A DNA stretch of 64,000 nt from Gnetum montanum. Taxonomy: Eukaryota > Streptophyta > Gnetopsida > Gnetales > Gnetaceae. The notes under the pieces were generated by a model that was given only the letters and a program-made list of their open reading frames with translations, searched no databases and was not told the origin of the DNA. Below, in pieces: positions 11,007-20,641 of this stretch (position 1 is the stretch's first letter; every line of letters begins with the position of its first letter). Location: NCBI GenBank assembly GCA_015680685.1, contig MNCI01020885.1, positions 208,980 to 272,979 on the forward strand, read 5' to 3'. Both the position numbers and the translations under genes were made by a program.

Positions 11007-11633
11007 TGTAAGAAAATAATTGTGCAAAAAAATATATGACATAAGTAATCAAAGTATAGAATGCAAAAGCAAATGGCACAAGAAATTCACATGCATAAAT
11101 AGCTGGAAATGCACAATTTTTGAGCAAATGGAACTGACCTCCAGCCATTGATGCCTCAAATTGAATTTGGCATTCTGATTCTTCTTTCACATAGGCGCTC
11201 TGCAATGATGATGTATGCAATCTTCAAGCATTTGTGAAAGGGACTGGAACTACAATCCTGTTGTGATTTTTGGTGCCTTTGTTCTTCCATTAAGAATGAA
11301 TTCATAGGCCATGGAATTGGTTACCATAAGAGGTCCAATGCCAATGCTTAAAAAATGCATTACCAGATATGAAGACCACCTTGATGCATTAACCAACCCA
11401 TAAAAATGCATTGGTGGGTATGGTGGCCACTTTCATGCATTAACTAACCCATAAAAAAGTGTTAGTGGGCATGGTGGCCACTTTCATACATTAACTAATC
11501 CATAAAATGCATTAGGAGGCATGGTGGCCACTTTCATGCATTAACTAATCCATAAAATGTGTTAGTGGGCATGGTGGCCACTTTCATGCATTAACTAATG
11601 CATAAAGCATGTTAGTGGGTAACGCATGCTACA
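11007..11633 (-). repeat. Element G 5' LTR
   Basis: About 627 bp, plus-strand ends TGTAAGAAAATAATTG and AACGCATGCTACA. It pairs with 4937-5496 and is followed by the TCTTA duplication. It carries four full copies of the internal repeat, between about 11394 and 11610. Confidence 0.9.
11394..11610. repeat. Tandem repeats of about 50 bp inside the 5' LTR of G
   Basis: Four full direct copies of the unit with GGCATGGTGGCCACTTTCAT and CATTAACTAA, plus a partial copy at each end. There is one more full copy than in the other LTR, which explains most of the length difference. Confidence 0.85.
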
Positions 11634-11638
11634 TCTTA
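11634..11638. other. Target-site duplication (right) of copia element G
   Basis: TCTTA, a perfect match to 4932-4936. Confidence 0.85.
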
Positions 11639-11747
11639 ATCAAGCACAACTGCTACTTCTTTTGATCAATCAAGCCTCCTCTTAAACTACTACTCTTAAA
11701 TTCAAGTGACATTGACAGTAAAGAAATTATGGCATAATAGCTTAGGT

Positions 11748-12030
11748 AGGGAGGATAGCATTAGACACACAATTTATGTTTCTAACATTGATTAACAAGT
11801 GACTGAGGAGCAACTAACAGCATTGTTTGTTACATGTGGATAGATGGTTGACTGTCAGATACACAGTGATCCAAGCCTTTGTTGAATTCATGAATGAAGA
11901 GGGTGCATTATAATTACTGGTTTTAACCAAGATTCTAAACAATTTTCTTGTGATGACCATAATTGATATCCAAAGGGCGTGTAATTTCACCATTGTGAAA
12001 GTGGCAATGTTAAATTTTAATTTTCTCATA
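11748..12030 (+). pseudogene. CID-type PABP-interacting RRM protein fragment
   Basis: Plant CID proteins bind poly(A)-binding protein through a PAM2 motif and carry two RRM RNA-binding domains. The plus strand reads REDSIRHTIYVSNID, a TAA where the family has glutamine, QVTEEQLTALFVTCG, a TAG where it has glutamine, MVDCQIHSDPS, then after a frameshift AFVEFMNEEGAL. This is the start of RRM1: the IYVSNID strand is RNP2, and AFVEF is the RNP1 strand with about six codons lost just before it. Past about 11910 only weak similarity remains. It lies on the same strand as the other host fragments, separated from them only by the inserted element G. Bases 11639-11747 between the two are unassigned. 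Assignment by motif order only. Confidence 0.68.
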
Positions 12031-12074
12031 GGATAAAAATATATATACTTATTATTTTAAAAATAAAGGGAAGT
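12031..12074. other. Short AT-rich flank of element A
   Basis: No recognisable content. It is the original left flank of element A. Confidence 0.4.
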
Positions 12075-12079
12075 TATGA
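12075..12079. other. Target-site duplication (left) of element A
   Basis: TATGA, matching TATGG at 29823-29827 in four of five bases. Confidence 0.6.
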
Positions 12080-12958
12080 TGATGAAATATATTTTTTCTA
12101 GCTTCGATATCAAAGCCCTAATATCAGATACCCAATATTAGGGCCCAAGAAGCAATGTTGGATATCTAATATCATGGGATGCATGCTAGCCTATAAATAT
12201 AACACTTAGGCACATGGTTTGGACATTCATTTGCCAATAGAGTAGTAGAACTCTTGTAGCTTTTTTTTCTTCCCTAGAGTTAGAATATTTTCCCAACTAC
12301 TTGTCATAGGAGTCATTAAGTAACGAATCTTTATTCAAGCACTATTGTACCTAAGCACGACAATGTGTGCAACAATAAAGATAAGATTTTTAATAAACAT
12401 TGCCACATTTTGGCTAGATTAAATATTTTATTTATGCATTTAATGTTTTATGTAATTTTATTTAATGCTTTCAAGTAATTAATCTAATTAATGCTAAGTC
12501 AAGTTAGCTAGGTTAACTGGTAATTAATTAAGCACATAAGTATGACTGCTTCGAGCATGTGTGTGATGCTTGGTAATCCCAGCAATGCTTAATGTTTGGT
12601 AACCCAACAATGTTATACATGTTCAAGATGTGTACAAAAAGTGGGACTAGATACTTATGTTAAGATTAGTTAGAGATTAATTAGGTAGATTAAATTAGCC
12701 ATTAAAAATCACTCCATTCCTTTATTTTAAGCACCAAGAATATAAAACATAAAAATGATAAAAATAAGATGCCTTAGTTACACTTAACCATACATTTACA
12801 TTTTACAAGTGTAATTAGGAAGAAAAAAATTGTAATGATTAGATTTCACTTCCTAGAACCAATGTACTTGAAGACTTAATGTCTACGAAATTCAACCAGA
12901 TTGTGCATGAGCACTTGTGATTCATATGATTGAGCATAGGGGTATTCTTCACTCATCA
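12080..12958 (+). repeat. Element A 5' LTR
   Basis: Starts TGATGAAATATATTTT and ends CACTCATCA. It aligns with 28973-29822, sharing the TATA block, an AATAAAGAT block and the TTAGATTAAATTAGCCATTAA block. The TATA box CTATAAATAT is at 12191-12200. Confidence 0.88.
12191..12200 (+). promoter_or_regulatory. TATA box in element A 5' LTR
   Basis: CTATAAATAT, about 110 bp into the LTR and repeated at the same place in the 3' LTR (about 29056-29065). Likely core promoter of the element, now probably inactive. Confidence 0.6.
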
Positions 12959-12959
12959 T

Positions 12960-12977
12960 TGACGTCATTGCTGGGGA
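12960..12977 (+). other. Primer-binding site of element A (tRNA-Asp type)
   Basis: TGACGTCATTGCTGGGGA directly after the LTR. It differs at a few bases from the TGGCGCCGTTGCCGGGGA site complementary to tRNA-Asp that Athila-type elements use. Confidence 0.75.
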
Positions 12978-13095
12978 CCTTTTGTTTGATACGTGTAGTA
13001 TCTAGGAACTTAATGAAAACAATTTAACATCATTGTAATGAACCCTATGGTCACATCATATGCCAAAATAACAAAAAAAATTATAATAAAGCACA
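12978..13095 (+). other. Leader of element A, up to the B insertion
   Basis: Noncoding. The last five bases (13091-13095, GCACA) are the left copy of element B's target duplication; the leader resumes at 21669. Confidence 0.75.
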
Positions 13096-13120
13096 TGATG
13101 AGACGCGGTTTGCACAAGCT

Positions 13121-13194
13121 GCGATATTGCGTACACGATATCGCATCCCCTGCGATATCGCGTCCTTCCCTACGATATCGCGTACGCGATATCG
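13121..13194 (+). promoter_or_regulatory. Palindromic GATATCGCG cluster upstream of the B TATA box
   Basis: Three imperfect or perfect palindromes built from CGATATCGC: a near-palindrome at 13121-13144, GCGATATCGC at 13152-13161, and a perfect 22-bp palindrome at 13173-13194 centred on CGCGTACGCG. The 3' LTR has the same arrangement and a related block lies at 17166-17206. Position 15 to 90 bp upstream of the TATA box suggests dimeric factor sites or methylation-sensitive elements. Confidence 0.75.
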
Positions 13195-13210
13195 CAGTCC
13201 ACCACCATGT

Positions 13211-13219
13211 CTATAAATA
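13211..13219 (+). promoter_or_regulatory. TATA box in element B 5' LTR
   Basis: CTATAAATA followed by a GAGGCGGC segment. The same box occurs in the 3' LTR at about 20788-20796. Confidence 0.65.
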
Positions 13220-14087
13220 AGAGGCGGCTCTCCCTTGTTTGGGGATCCCAGTTTTAGTGTAGCGAAGCTCTAGTAGTTTGATCCCTCTAGAGTTAGAATT
13301 TTTCCCGTGTCTGCCCGCAGTGTGGTGAATGTGATTGTACAGTGTCTTTATTCGAGTGTGCCGTACTTGGACACACACATGACCAACAATAAAGATCGAG
13401 ATTACTTCATCATTGTAGCATTCACTTAGTTTATTTATTTGTCATTTATTTAATGTTATTTATTGCTTTCATAGCACGGTGTGAGTACGACTTAACTACG
13501 AGCATCTACGGGTGTGTACGGCTAGTTAAGGAATCGGTTGCTCATCGCGATTAGTTTCTCACTCTTAAACTCCTAGAAGTGGAACGGGTACGACTTGATT
13601 ACAAGAATTTAAGTGTGACTACTTGGTAGCCCAGTGGTGTAGCTAGGGGGATCTACACTTGGTAACCCATTGGCGTATTTGGGGTCTGCGCTTTGTAATC
13701 CCAGTGGCGTACCTAGGCCTATGCTTGGTAGTCCCAGTGGCAGTTGTGCATGAGGTCCAAGATGTGTACGGTTGATCAAGGAATCGGTTGCTCGTCGCAC
13801 TTAGGCTAGATTAGATTTTCTTACCCTTTTCCTCTTAGCTTAGATTAGTTAATATTATTTTCCACTGCCATCAGGAGTAGCGTTAGAATTAGAACACATC
13901 ATACACCTCATCTAGACTAAACCATACGTGACATATGCAAAACTAGTCTAGATGGGAAGACAGCGAACTGCGACCTAAGGCTAACTATCTAGGTGCCACA
14001 ACTAGTCCATCTGCGGAGTTCGACCGGATCGCGCGTGCGACGCTCGTTTCGTATGGTTGAGTGTAGGGGTACCTCGCCACTCATCAT

Positions 14088-14105
14088 TGGTGCCATTGCC
14101 GGGGA
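14088..14105 (+). other. Primer-binding site of element B (tRNA-Asp type)
   Basis: TGGTGCCATTGCCGGGGA starts two bases after the LTR. It is 16 of 18 like the tRNA-Asp site of Athila elements and better preserved than A's. Confidence 0.85.
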
Positions 14106-14217
14106 TGGTGCTAGTTATCTAGATTAGTTATATCATACAAGGTCGCTGTAAAGAACTTAACGATATATCTCTTAAAAAGAAGTAATTATAAAAAGTCACA
14201 TAAATTCACACACAACA

Positions 14218-16135
14218 ATGCCTCTCCTACAAGATGATAATAACGCCACACTTAGTGAGGAAGTTCATTGGAGAACCAACGAACTATATGATGATGAAGA
14301 TTGGAGTATACAACCTGAAGTGGGAGTTTCCTATAAGAATGAACAAAAACAACATCATTGTAACACATGGCAGCATAACCTACCAGATGACGATGAACCC
14401 CCATTGGCCACTACAAGCTTAACGCAAATACAAGAGGCTGTTTGAATCTCACGTGGGAATCGTAAAGAGAGTCGACTACCTAGGCTCGATTTGAATAGCT
14501 TTCCCAAATTTTTAGGAGGCTATGACTTAGATCCACATCAACATTTACTAGCCTTCTACAATGCCTGCACATGGAATAACATTGATAANNNNNNNNNNNN
14601 NNNNNNNNNNNNNNNNNNNGTCAACAATGGTAGAGGTCTTTAACGAAAAATATCAAACCTACGCAAGAGTGTCAGCCTTGAGGAAACAAATACAAGGATG
14701 GAAACAAGCAAAACATGAACCCTTGGACATGGCCTTAGAAAGATATTACTCACTGTTAAACAACTGTCTAGGCCATGGGTTTTCCGAGGAAAGGCTAATG
14801 TACCATATTATTGATGGGATACATAATGAAACTAGAGACACCTTAGGAACGTATGCCCGAGGTCAACTATACAACCTACGAACCCATCAAATCCAAGAGC
14901 TTATTAAGTAGGTAGCAAAAGAAGAAGGAGAAATAGCTACATGGGAGAGTGTTGAAAAACATCAATAGGACCAAAATCACAACTCAACAAAGATCCTTGA
15001 TCATAACAAGGAGAGATCAACAAATCTCAAGGTGGAAACATCATCTTTGCCAATACAACAATCGTTAGAAGAAGCTGAGGCAAAGATCAATAAGATGTTG
15101 GAATGGATGAATCAAAAGTGTGGAGAATTTATCAACACTATTGGAGATAGAATTTTCACAACCCAAGAAGTAGGGAGAAATAATAGACATTTGGAAAGAA
15201 GAAATAAAGGGACTAAGTGCTCAACTTCCAATCATCTATATGAATGCAACATATGCCTGTACAATCACCCCAAAGGCCAATGCCCAATACTGTCACGTAT
15301 ACATGAGCATTGGGGAAACACGTTACATCCAGAGTTCGTACAGAGATACTTTGTTCGACCACAGTGGCAACAATCCCAGTTGTGGGGGAATCCACCCTTA
15401 GACTGGAGTCACCCTTCACATTTTCCGAATCCAAATGCTTATAACGTCCAACATCCTGTTTCTTCATTTGGGCCACCATACTCTATCTCATCACAACACT
15501 ATTCTCCACAATACTATCAGCCCATACCTCCAACACAACCACCACCTTGTGCACCTGACATTCCTCCTAACTTTTAGCATTCTTATCCTTTCCCTCCTTC
15601 CACAATGCCACCAACTGTTCCTAAGGTGTTTATACCACCGCAACCCACGAACAACACTTGTGCTACTACTACTAACAGCAGTGAAGAGCCTCCTCAACAT
15701 CAAAGGCATCCTTTCTTTAAACACGGTCGTAGGAAGGGACAACATAACTTTGAGGCCACTACATCTTCCAACCCAGCACAAGTCCAGCCCTGTGGTGCAC
15801 CCTTACCTTCGAACCCAATGCCTCATGTAACTTCATCAGGGCCACCAACTAACACTCCAACAACCACAAGGCCCAATGAACACAACCATGGGAGGCATCA
15901 GCCCAATCCTTGCATACCATCTAACGGTCCTAAACATCATAGTGGGTCAACTCGTTATCCAGGAACTACATCGTATGAAGTGCCCCACTGTGTTTATTAC
16001 AAAGTGTGTGAAATCCAAGGTGATAAGTATGGACCAGCTTCAATATTTCCAATATGCAAGGATCCTTATTTCCCATTTATTAATCCTAGCCATACTCAAC
16101 CATTTAGTTATGGGGGATATCCCCCATTTCAATAA
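14218..16135 (+). pseudogene. Gag of element B
   Basis: Gag packages element RNA into particles. It starts MPLLQDDNNATLSEEVHW at 14218, then acidic DDDEPPLATTSL, then the core (LPRLDLNSFPKFLGGYDLDP, 31 unknown bases, FNEKYQTYARVSALRKQI, EPLDMALERYYSLLNNCLGH, LRTHQIQELIK). A CCHC-like knuckle reading CNICLYNHPKGQC is at 15245-15283 with three instead of four residues before the histidine. The C-terminus (about 15330-16135) is rich in Pro, Gln, Tyr and His. Stops at about 14443, 14909, 14966 and 15575 break it. The same order occurs in the gag of A (22670-23700) and in part in C. No protease follows. Confidence 0.82.
14589..14619. other. Assembly gap (31 N)
   Basis: A run of 31 unknown bases within the gag core of B. 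The true length of the missing sequence is unknown. Confidence 0.95.
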
Positions 16136-17165
16136 CAAGCAAGATTAATAAATATTTTTTGTTTTCTTGAATTTTTCAACTTTTTGTTTTCCAATTTTTT
16201 CATTTTTCAACTTTTTGTTTTACCCTTTTTGTGTGTTTGTATTTTCATGTTTTTGTAAGTAATCTTGTGTATGACTAAAACACTCATGTGGATCATTGGT
16301 TGAGATGTGTTTTATGTTATTAAGTCATGAGTGATCAATTATTGGAAACAGTGAGCCCACTACATCCATTCATCCACTCTATAAATAAAGAGGGTCTGTT
16401 CATGGGTACCGTGATATTCTTGAAATTTCAAAAACTTAAAATTAATTTCGTGTTCATTGTACCCAGAATGAAGAAGGATGGACCAAGAGGGAATGATTAG
16501 GGTGTGACATCAAGGGGACTTGTGGATTCTCTTTGGTGTCATCTGTGGGTGTTATCATGCAACTTGGTTGTACTAAGATCCTTGTAGATCTAATGAAAAA
16601 TGGGAGTAAGAGTAATCAAAAGGACACTTGAACATCAAAAGTTGTTCTAGGGGGTCCCACTGGAAAGACATGCACCCATGCCTGAAAGTTGGCTGCTTCT
16701 CTAGATTTAGTAAAGTGAAAAAAAAGGAAAGAAAGAGAAAAGAAAAAGGAAGTGCCATAAAACAAAAATCACTCCTCCCTTATACTAAACGCCAAGTGAT
16801 CGTACACCTTGTTGTTTTGGTACTCTCATAGTTGTTCATCATTGGATGAAACAATGCGATGTCACTAATTAGAAGGATGGACTTGGTCCTGATTTTAGAA
16901 CGATGGGTTAATGACACTTTAATCATGCTTTTCACGCAGAATTCATTGTGGCCTAAGTCAGTTACCTCATGTCCCGATCTCTACGATCCCTTTCTCTANC
17001 CAAAGTTTTAATTGTTAAATTCACATCCCTATCATTTAAAGTGCCTCTCGAATTCATGTAATTACCCTTGGATACATTAATTCTTGTTAATGTCCTCATT
17101 TTACACATTAATTTCAAGAAAAATCATTAAAAATTCAGTCTCTTTCAGGTGTCTTCCTATAGTTG
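16136..17165 (+). other. Noncoding region after B gag, with conserved module
   Basis: No frame of note. A T-rich segment (16150-16250) is followed by a module at about 16345-16700 that also occurs in A (27405-27800), C (55115-55570) and, in part, D. Shared landmarks are a CAGTGAG block, CATCCATC repeats, a GGGTGTGAC-ATCAAGGGG block, and an AAGACATG-CACCCATG block. One N stands at 16999, possibly a contig join. Confidence 0.6.
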
Positions 17166-17232
17166 AGACGAGATATCGCGTACGCGATGTATCGTACGCA
17201 ATATCGCGTCCCCTATTCCTATAAAAAGGGAC
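17166..17232 (+). promoter_or_regulatory. Internal promoter-like block upstream of B ORF2
   Basis: GATATCGCGTACGCGATG followed by a degenerate second copy, then CCTATAAAAAGGGACC at about 17218-17233. It repeats the LTR design of GATATCGCG palindromes ahead of a TATA box, but the sequence around it is not an LTR copy. It lies about 460 bp before the ORF2 start and could drive a separate ORF2 transcript. Confidence 0.55.
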
Positions 17233-17688
17233 CCCCGCCACAACACTTAGTTTCATTTGGCATTTATGCGGGCGGAAGTTTTTGAATTTTTTCTCTGCGA
17301 CTTGCGCTTGAGTGACCCTTGCTTTTTCAACTATATCTCGCGCACTGGTACTCTGATTTGACTTCCATTTGAACCTGCTTGAACCCGGAGTGTTCAGTTT
17401 AGTCGTGGGGGAGAGACACTTGTCGAAAAGTTCCTAACTTTTTTGAAATTTTTCATCAGCCAAAGGACATCAATTAGGGTAATTAATACTAACACTTAGA
17501 AAAATTGTGCCAAAAATCATATGCCCTTCAGTATACTGGGAGATTAAAATGAAATTTCACCTAAGTCATAGGACCCATCATTATAATTTTTGGGCACGAT
17601 CACATAATAACATAAGATCTTTAATCAAGGAAAGTAGTAAGGTATAACTTGATTTCCTAAACAACCTTACTAATGTTGGCCCGTGTGA

Positions 17689-20471
17689 TTGCAGATGGCC
17701 CCGAAACGCTCCCAGCAAAAGAGTCCGACCCAAGGTGGAGCAAAACAACCTACGAGAGGTCGAAGGCAAGTCCCTGTTGGACAACATAATGAACAGGAGG
17801 TGCATTCATTTAGCATCCATCAAGATGAACCTCCTACCAGACGATCCGGGAAGGCAGAAGGAGGAGCTGCTACGCCTGAACTGGGACAACAACTCACGTT
17901 GCTCCCGGAATGTGTTCAGGCTATCCACACGAAGTCTACAATCACTTTGGTGATTGTGGAACTCAACTTTGAGTCTTTTGTAGAGTTCGCTCCTGAGGCT
18001 ATTAGGAATCACCTCAAAGGGTCTCCCTTATGGCTCGTCCTCTCTGAACAAGATGCCTGGTACTTAGGAGTAACGTACCTATTCTGGCACAATAAGGAGT
18101 AGTGTACCACAGTAAACATTGATGATGTGACAGTGGATTTTTCTGCACAGGCGATTTCAGAAGTGTTAAACCTTCCGAATTCAGGCCCCCATGTTGCTCG
18201 GTTATCCACCCGATCCGACCCTGATGTGTGAAAGGATTGGCTAGAAAGGGCTTATGATAGAGATAAAGCTTTTGGTGAGCTAACCATGGAAGAGGGAGTT
18301 TATTTTAAAATCGGAACCTATCACCTCTTCCCCACAAAAGGTTTAAAAAGAATATCAATGTACATGGAGAGAGGATGTGCAGTGTTGATGGGAAAGGTTA
18401 ACGCTAACCTTCCTAATCTATATTTGATGGAGATCCTAAGGCAATTCGAAGAATGGAAGACGGGGAAAATGACACTCCCTTTTCCTTGCCTTATCAGAAA
18501 ACTGTGCCGTCGGGCAGGTATTCGGGGATATACAAATGACATCCTCCGAAAGGCCCAAAATGCTTCTTACACTGAATTGTTAAAGGCGCCAGCTCCAAGA
18601 AAGAGCACTGACGAAGAGTTGGGACCAGATGAAGAAGATAAAGAACAAATGACTGGACCTCCTGCAACTCAACTTGCAGGACCCAGTCAACCTCCAGCCA
18701 CAGGTCCCAACCAACAACAAGAAGTAGGACCTGGTACAGGCTAGGATTAGCCACCGCCGCAAGACTATAGACCGTCAATGAGCCATTTGAGGGCCATTGT
18801 TGAGACGGTCAGTTGGGGAAGTCGTGATGATGCCAATCTCTTCCGTGTCATCGATGATGCCAACTAGCCTACGATTTTAGTAGATCGCACAAGGGGTGAG
18901 TTGTCAATGCAAATAGGAGGAGGGGAAAGCAGATGGTCACAACAGATCTCTGGAAATGTGGCATCATTCCAAGTTCAGTTAGAGACTGGTGAAGGGGCCA
19001 CTGTGGTGGTCATGGAACACCAGGATGCCGTGGGAGCAGCTGAGGTGGTCGCTGACCACATCAAAGAGTCTTTTAATGTACCTGTTGTGCCACTGGAAGA
19101 TCTTTCAAGAGCACAGGATGCTCAAACCATTGCTGGAACCTCAATGACTCCTGCTAAACATGAGGATGTATTGGACAGATTGCTTAAGTTTTAACGTCCT
19201 TGTTTGACATCCCCCAGGATGTAACGGTAATTCAGTCAAACCTCATTTCGACAAAGGGGAAACTGGTCATATCTGAAGTAATGGCTGAGCATGCTGAGGT
19301 TGAAGTGCAGAAATTACAAGAATAGCTCATCGCCTTACAAGCAGCATAGCGGGATCCCTTGCGATTGGTTCCCGCAGACCAGTTAAACAATTTTAAAACC
19401 GAGCAACTAACCAAACTAATTGCAGAAAATAAGAAGGTGGTAGAAGAAAAGGAGACGGACACTTGGGATGCCTCCGCAGCAAAGGCACAAACTCATGTGC
19501 ATCTTTAGGCACTCAAGGCCTTGCAGGAAGAGAATGAGCAGTTGGTTGCAGATAACCTTCGGTTGACTTCTGTGGAGAAGCAAAAGAATGTTCTCGATGA
19601 GCACTTTCATCAGCTGTGAGAACAATTCATTCGAGTCAACCAAGATGTAAGCCATTTAGCCAGAGAAAATTGAACCCTCTCAGTGGAGGAGGTACGTGCG
19701 ATCCGACAGAAATCAACCATTGAGATTAGTGCGTGGCAGAATGAGGCTAAACGACATGAGAAGCTGAAGGAGCACTTCCGTGATCAGGTGGGGATGTAAA
19801 AATAGATCCTGGAGAAGGAGATCCATATGACCAAAGCTCAAATCAATAGCATCAGTGCCCAACACACTAATTGGGGGGCCATTATGGACACTTATGCCTA
19901 TGCCCACTAGGTAGAAAATAAGAACCGAGACCTGCAGATTCAAGACTTAACTGATTACATGGAGTTGGCAAACCTTCGATATGCCAACTTGGCCATGTTA
20001 ATAGCAGGATGTCCGAGGTCAGAGCTCGAGCAGCAAGTAGCTTCCACCCACATCAAATATGAAGCAGAATTTGCAGAACGAAAGAAGTTGGCTAAAAAAT
20101 TAGATGTCGCAAATGCTGAACTCACGGTGGTAAAAGAAAGCTACTAAGGACAGAAAGATGTGGCAACCAACTTGGCTCGATGGCTAGCAGAACTTCATGA
20201 ATACAAAGACAGATCCAGAGCCTATGAAGAGGAATGACGGGTGTTCATGGCATGGTATGTCAAAGCTAATGAGATGTTCCTGCAACTACCCTATCCGTGG
20301 GAAGTGCCGACTCCATCAAACATTAGAGCATTAGCATGGACGGCACAAGACCCTCGGACCGAAGAGGAGAAGCTCTAGGCTATTCTTCAGCATCATCAAC
20401 CTTCAAAGCTTGGATCACGTAATAAGCGGAAAGCACCCATGGAGGAGCCACCGCCACCAGGAACTACATGA
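17689..20471 (+). pseudogene. Long second ORF (ORF2) of element B, coiled-coil protein of unknown function
   Basis: A degenerate frame of about 925 codons. It starts MQMAPKRSQQK (the second Met at 17695 gives MAPKRS), with a basic, low-complexity N-terminus. A globular part (about 17930-18590) contains LNFESFVEFAPEAIRNHL, FSAQAISEVLNLPNSG, MGKVNANLPNLYLMEIL and LPFPCLIRKLCRRAGI. It resembles the transposon-associated domain often annotated as putative plant transposon protein, though I cannot confirm this. A Pro, Gln, Gly linker follows, then roughly 350 residues of coiled coil (19200-20250, for example LQEENEQLVADNLRL) and a basic GSRNKRKAP tail like a nuclear signal. Stops fall at about 18100, 18229, 18742, 18868 and 19192, with a frame change near 19195. 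Element D has a homologue on the minus strand. Confidence 0.7.
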
Positions 20472-20629
20472 GTTCCACATTTTTGTAGTTGTAGCATTTT
20501 TTCTCGGTGTTGTGTCTTTCCACACTGCGGCATTTGTCCATTTCTTTTCCAGTTAATAATCCCATACCTATCCACTATGTAATCACTGAAGCTTGTTCTC
20601 CTTTATACTTGACGATGAGTTTTTATTTA

Positions 20630-20641
20630 GTCATGGGGGTA
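20630..20641 (+). other. Polypurine tract of element B
   Basis: TCATGGGGGTA directly before the 3' LTR. The same tract, with small changes, precedes the 3' LTRs of A (28962-28972) and C. Confidence 0.75.

Larger units (their letters stand above)
4937..11633 (-). mobile_element. Element G: Ty1/copia LTR retrotransposon
   Basis: A complete but decayed minus-strand copia element. Read from right to left it has a 5' LTR, a degenerate initiator-Met tRNA primer site, gag, protease, integrase, RT and RNase H, a purine tract and a 3' LTR. Integrase ahead of RT is the copia order. LTRs are 627 and 560 bp, start TG and end CA, and the whole is framed by a perfect TCTTA duplication. Stops and frameshifts throughout the polyprotein make it immobile. 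It interrupts the ATS3-like gene fragment. Confidence 0.92.
13096..14086 (+). repeat. Element B 5' LTR
   Basis: Starts TGATGAGACGCGG and ends CCACTCATCA. Its first 100 bases are dense in CG dinucleotides and palindromes, unlike the AT-rich neighbours. It pairs with 20642-21663; the differences are mostly transitions. Confidence 0.92.
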
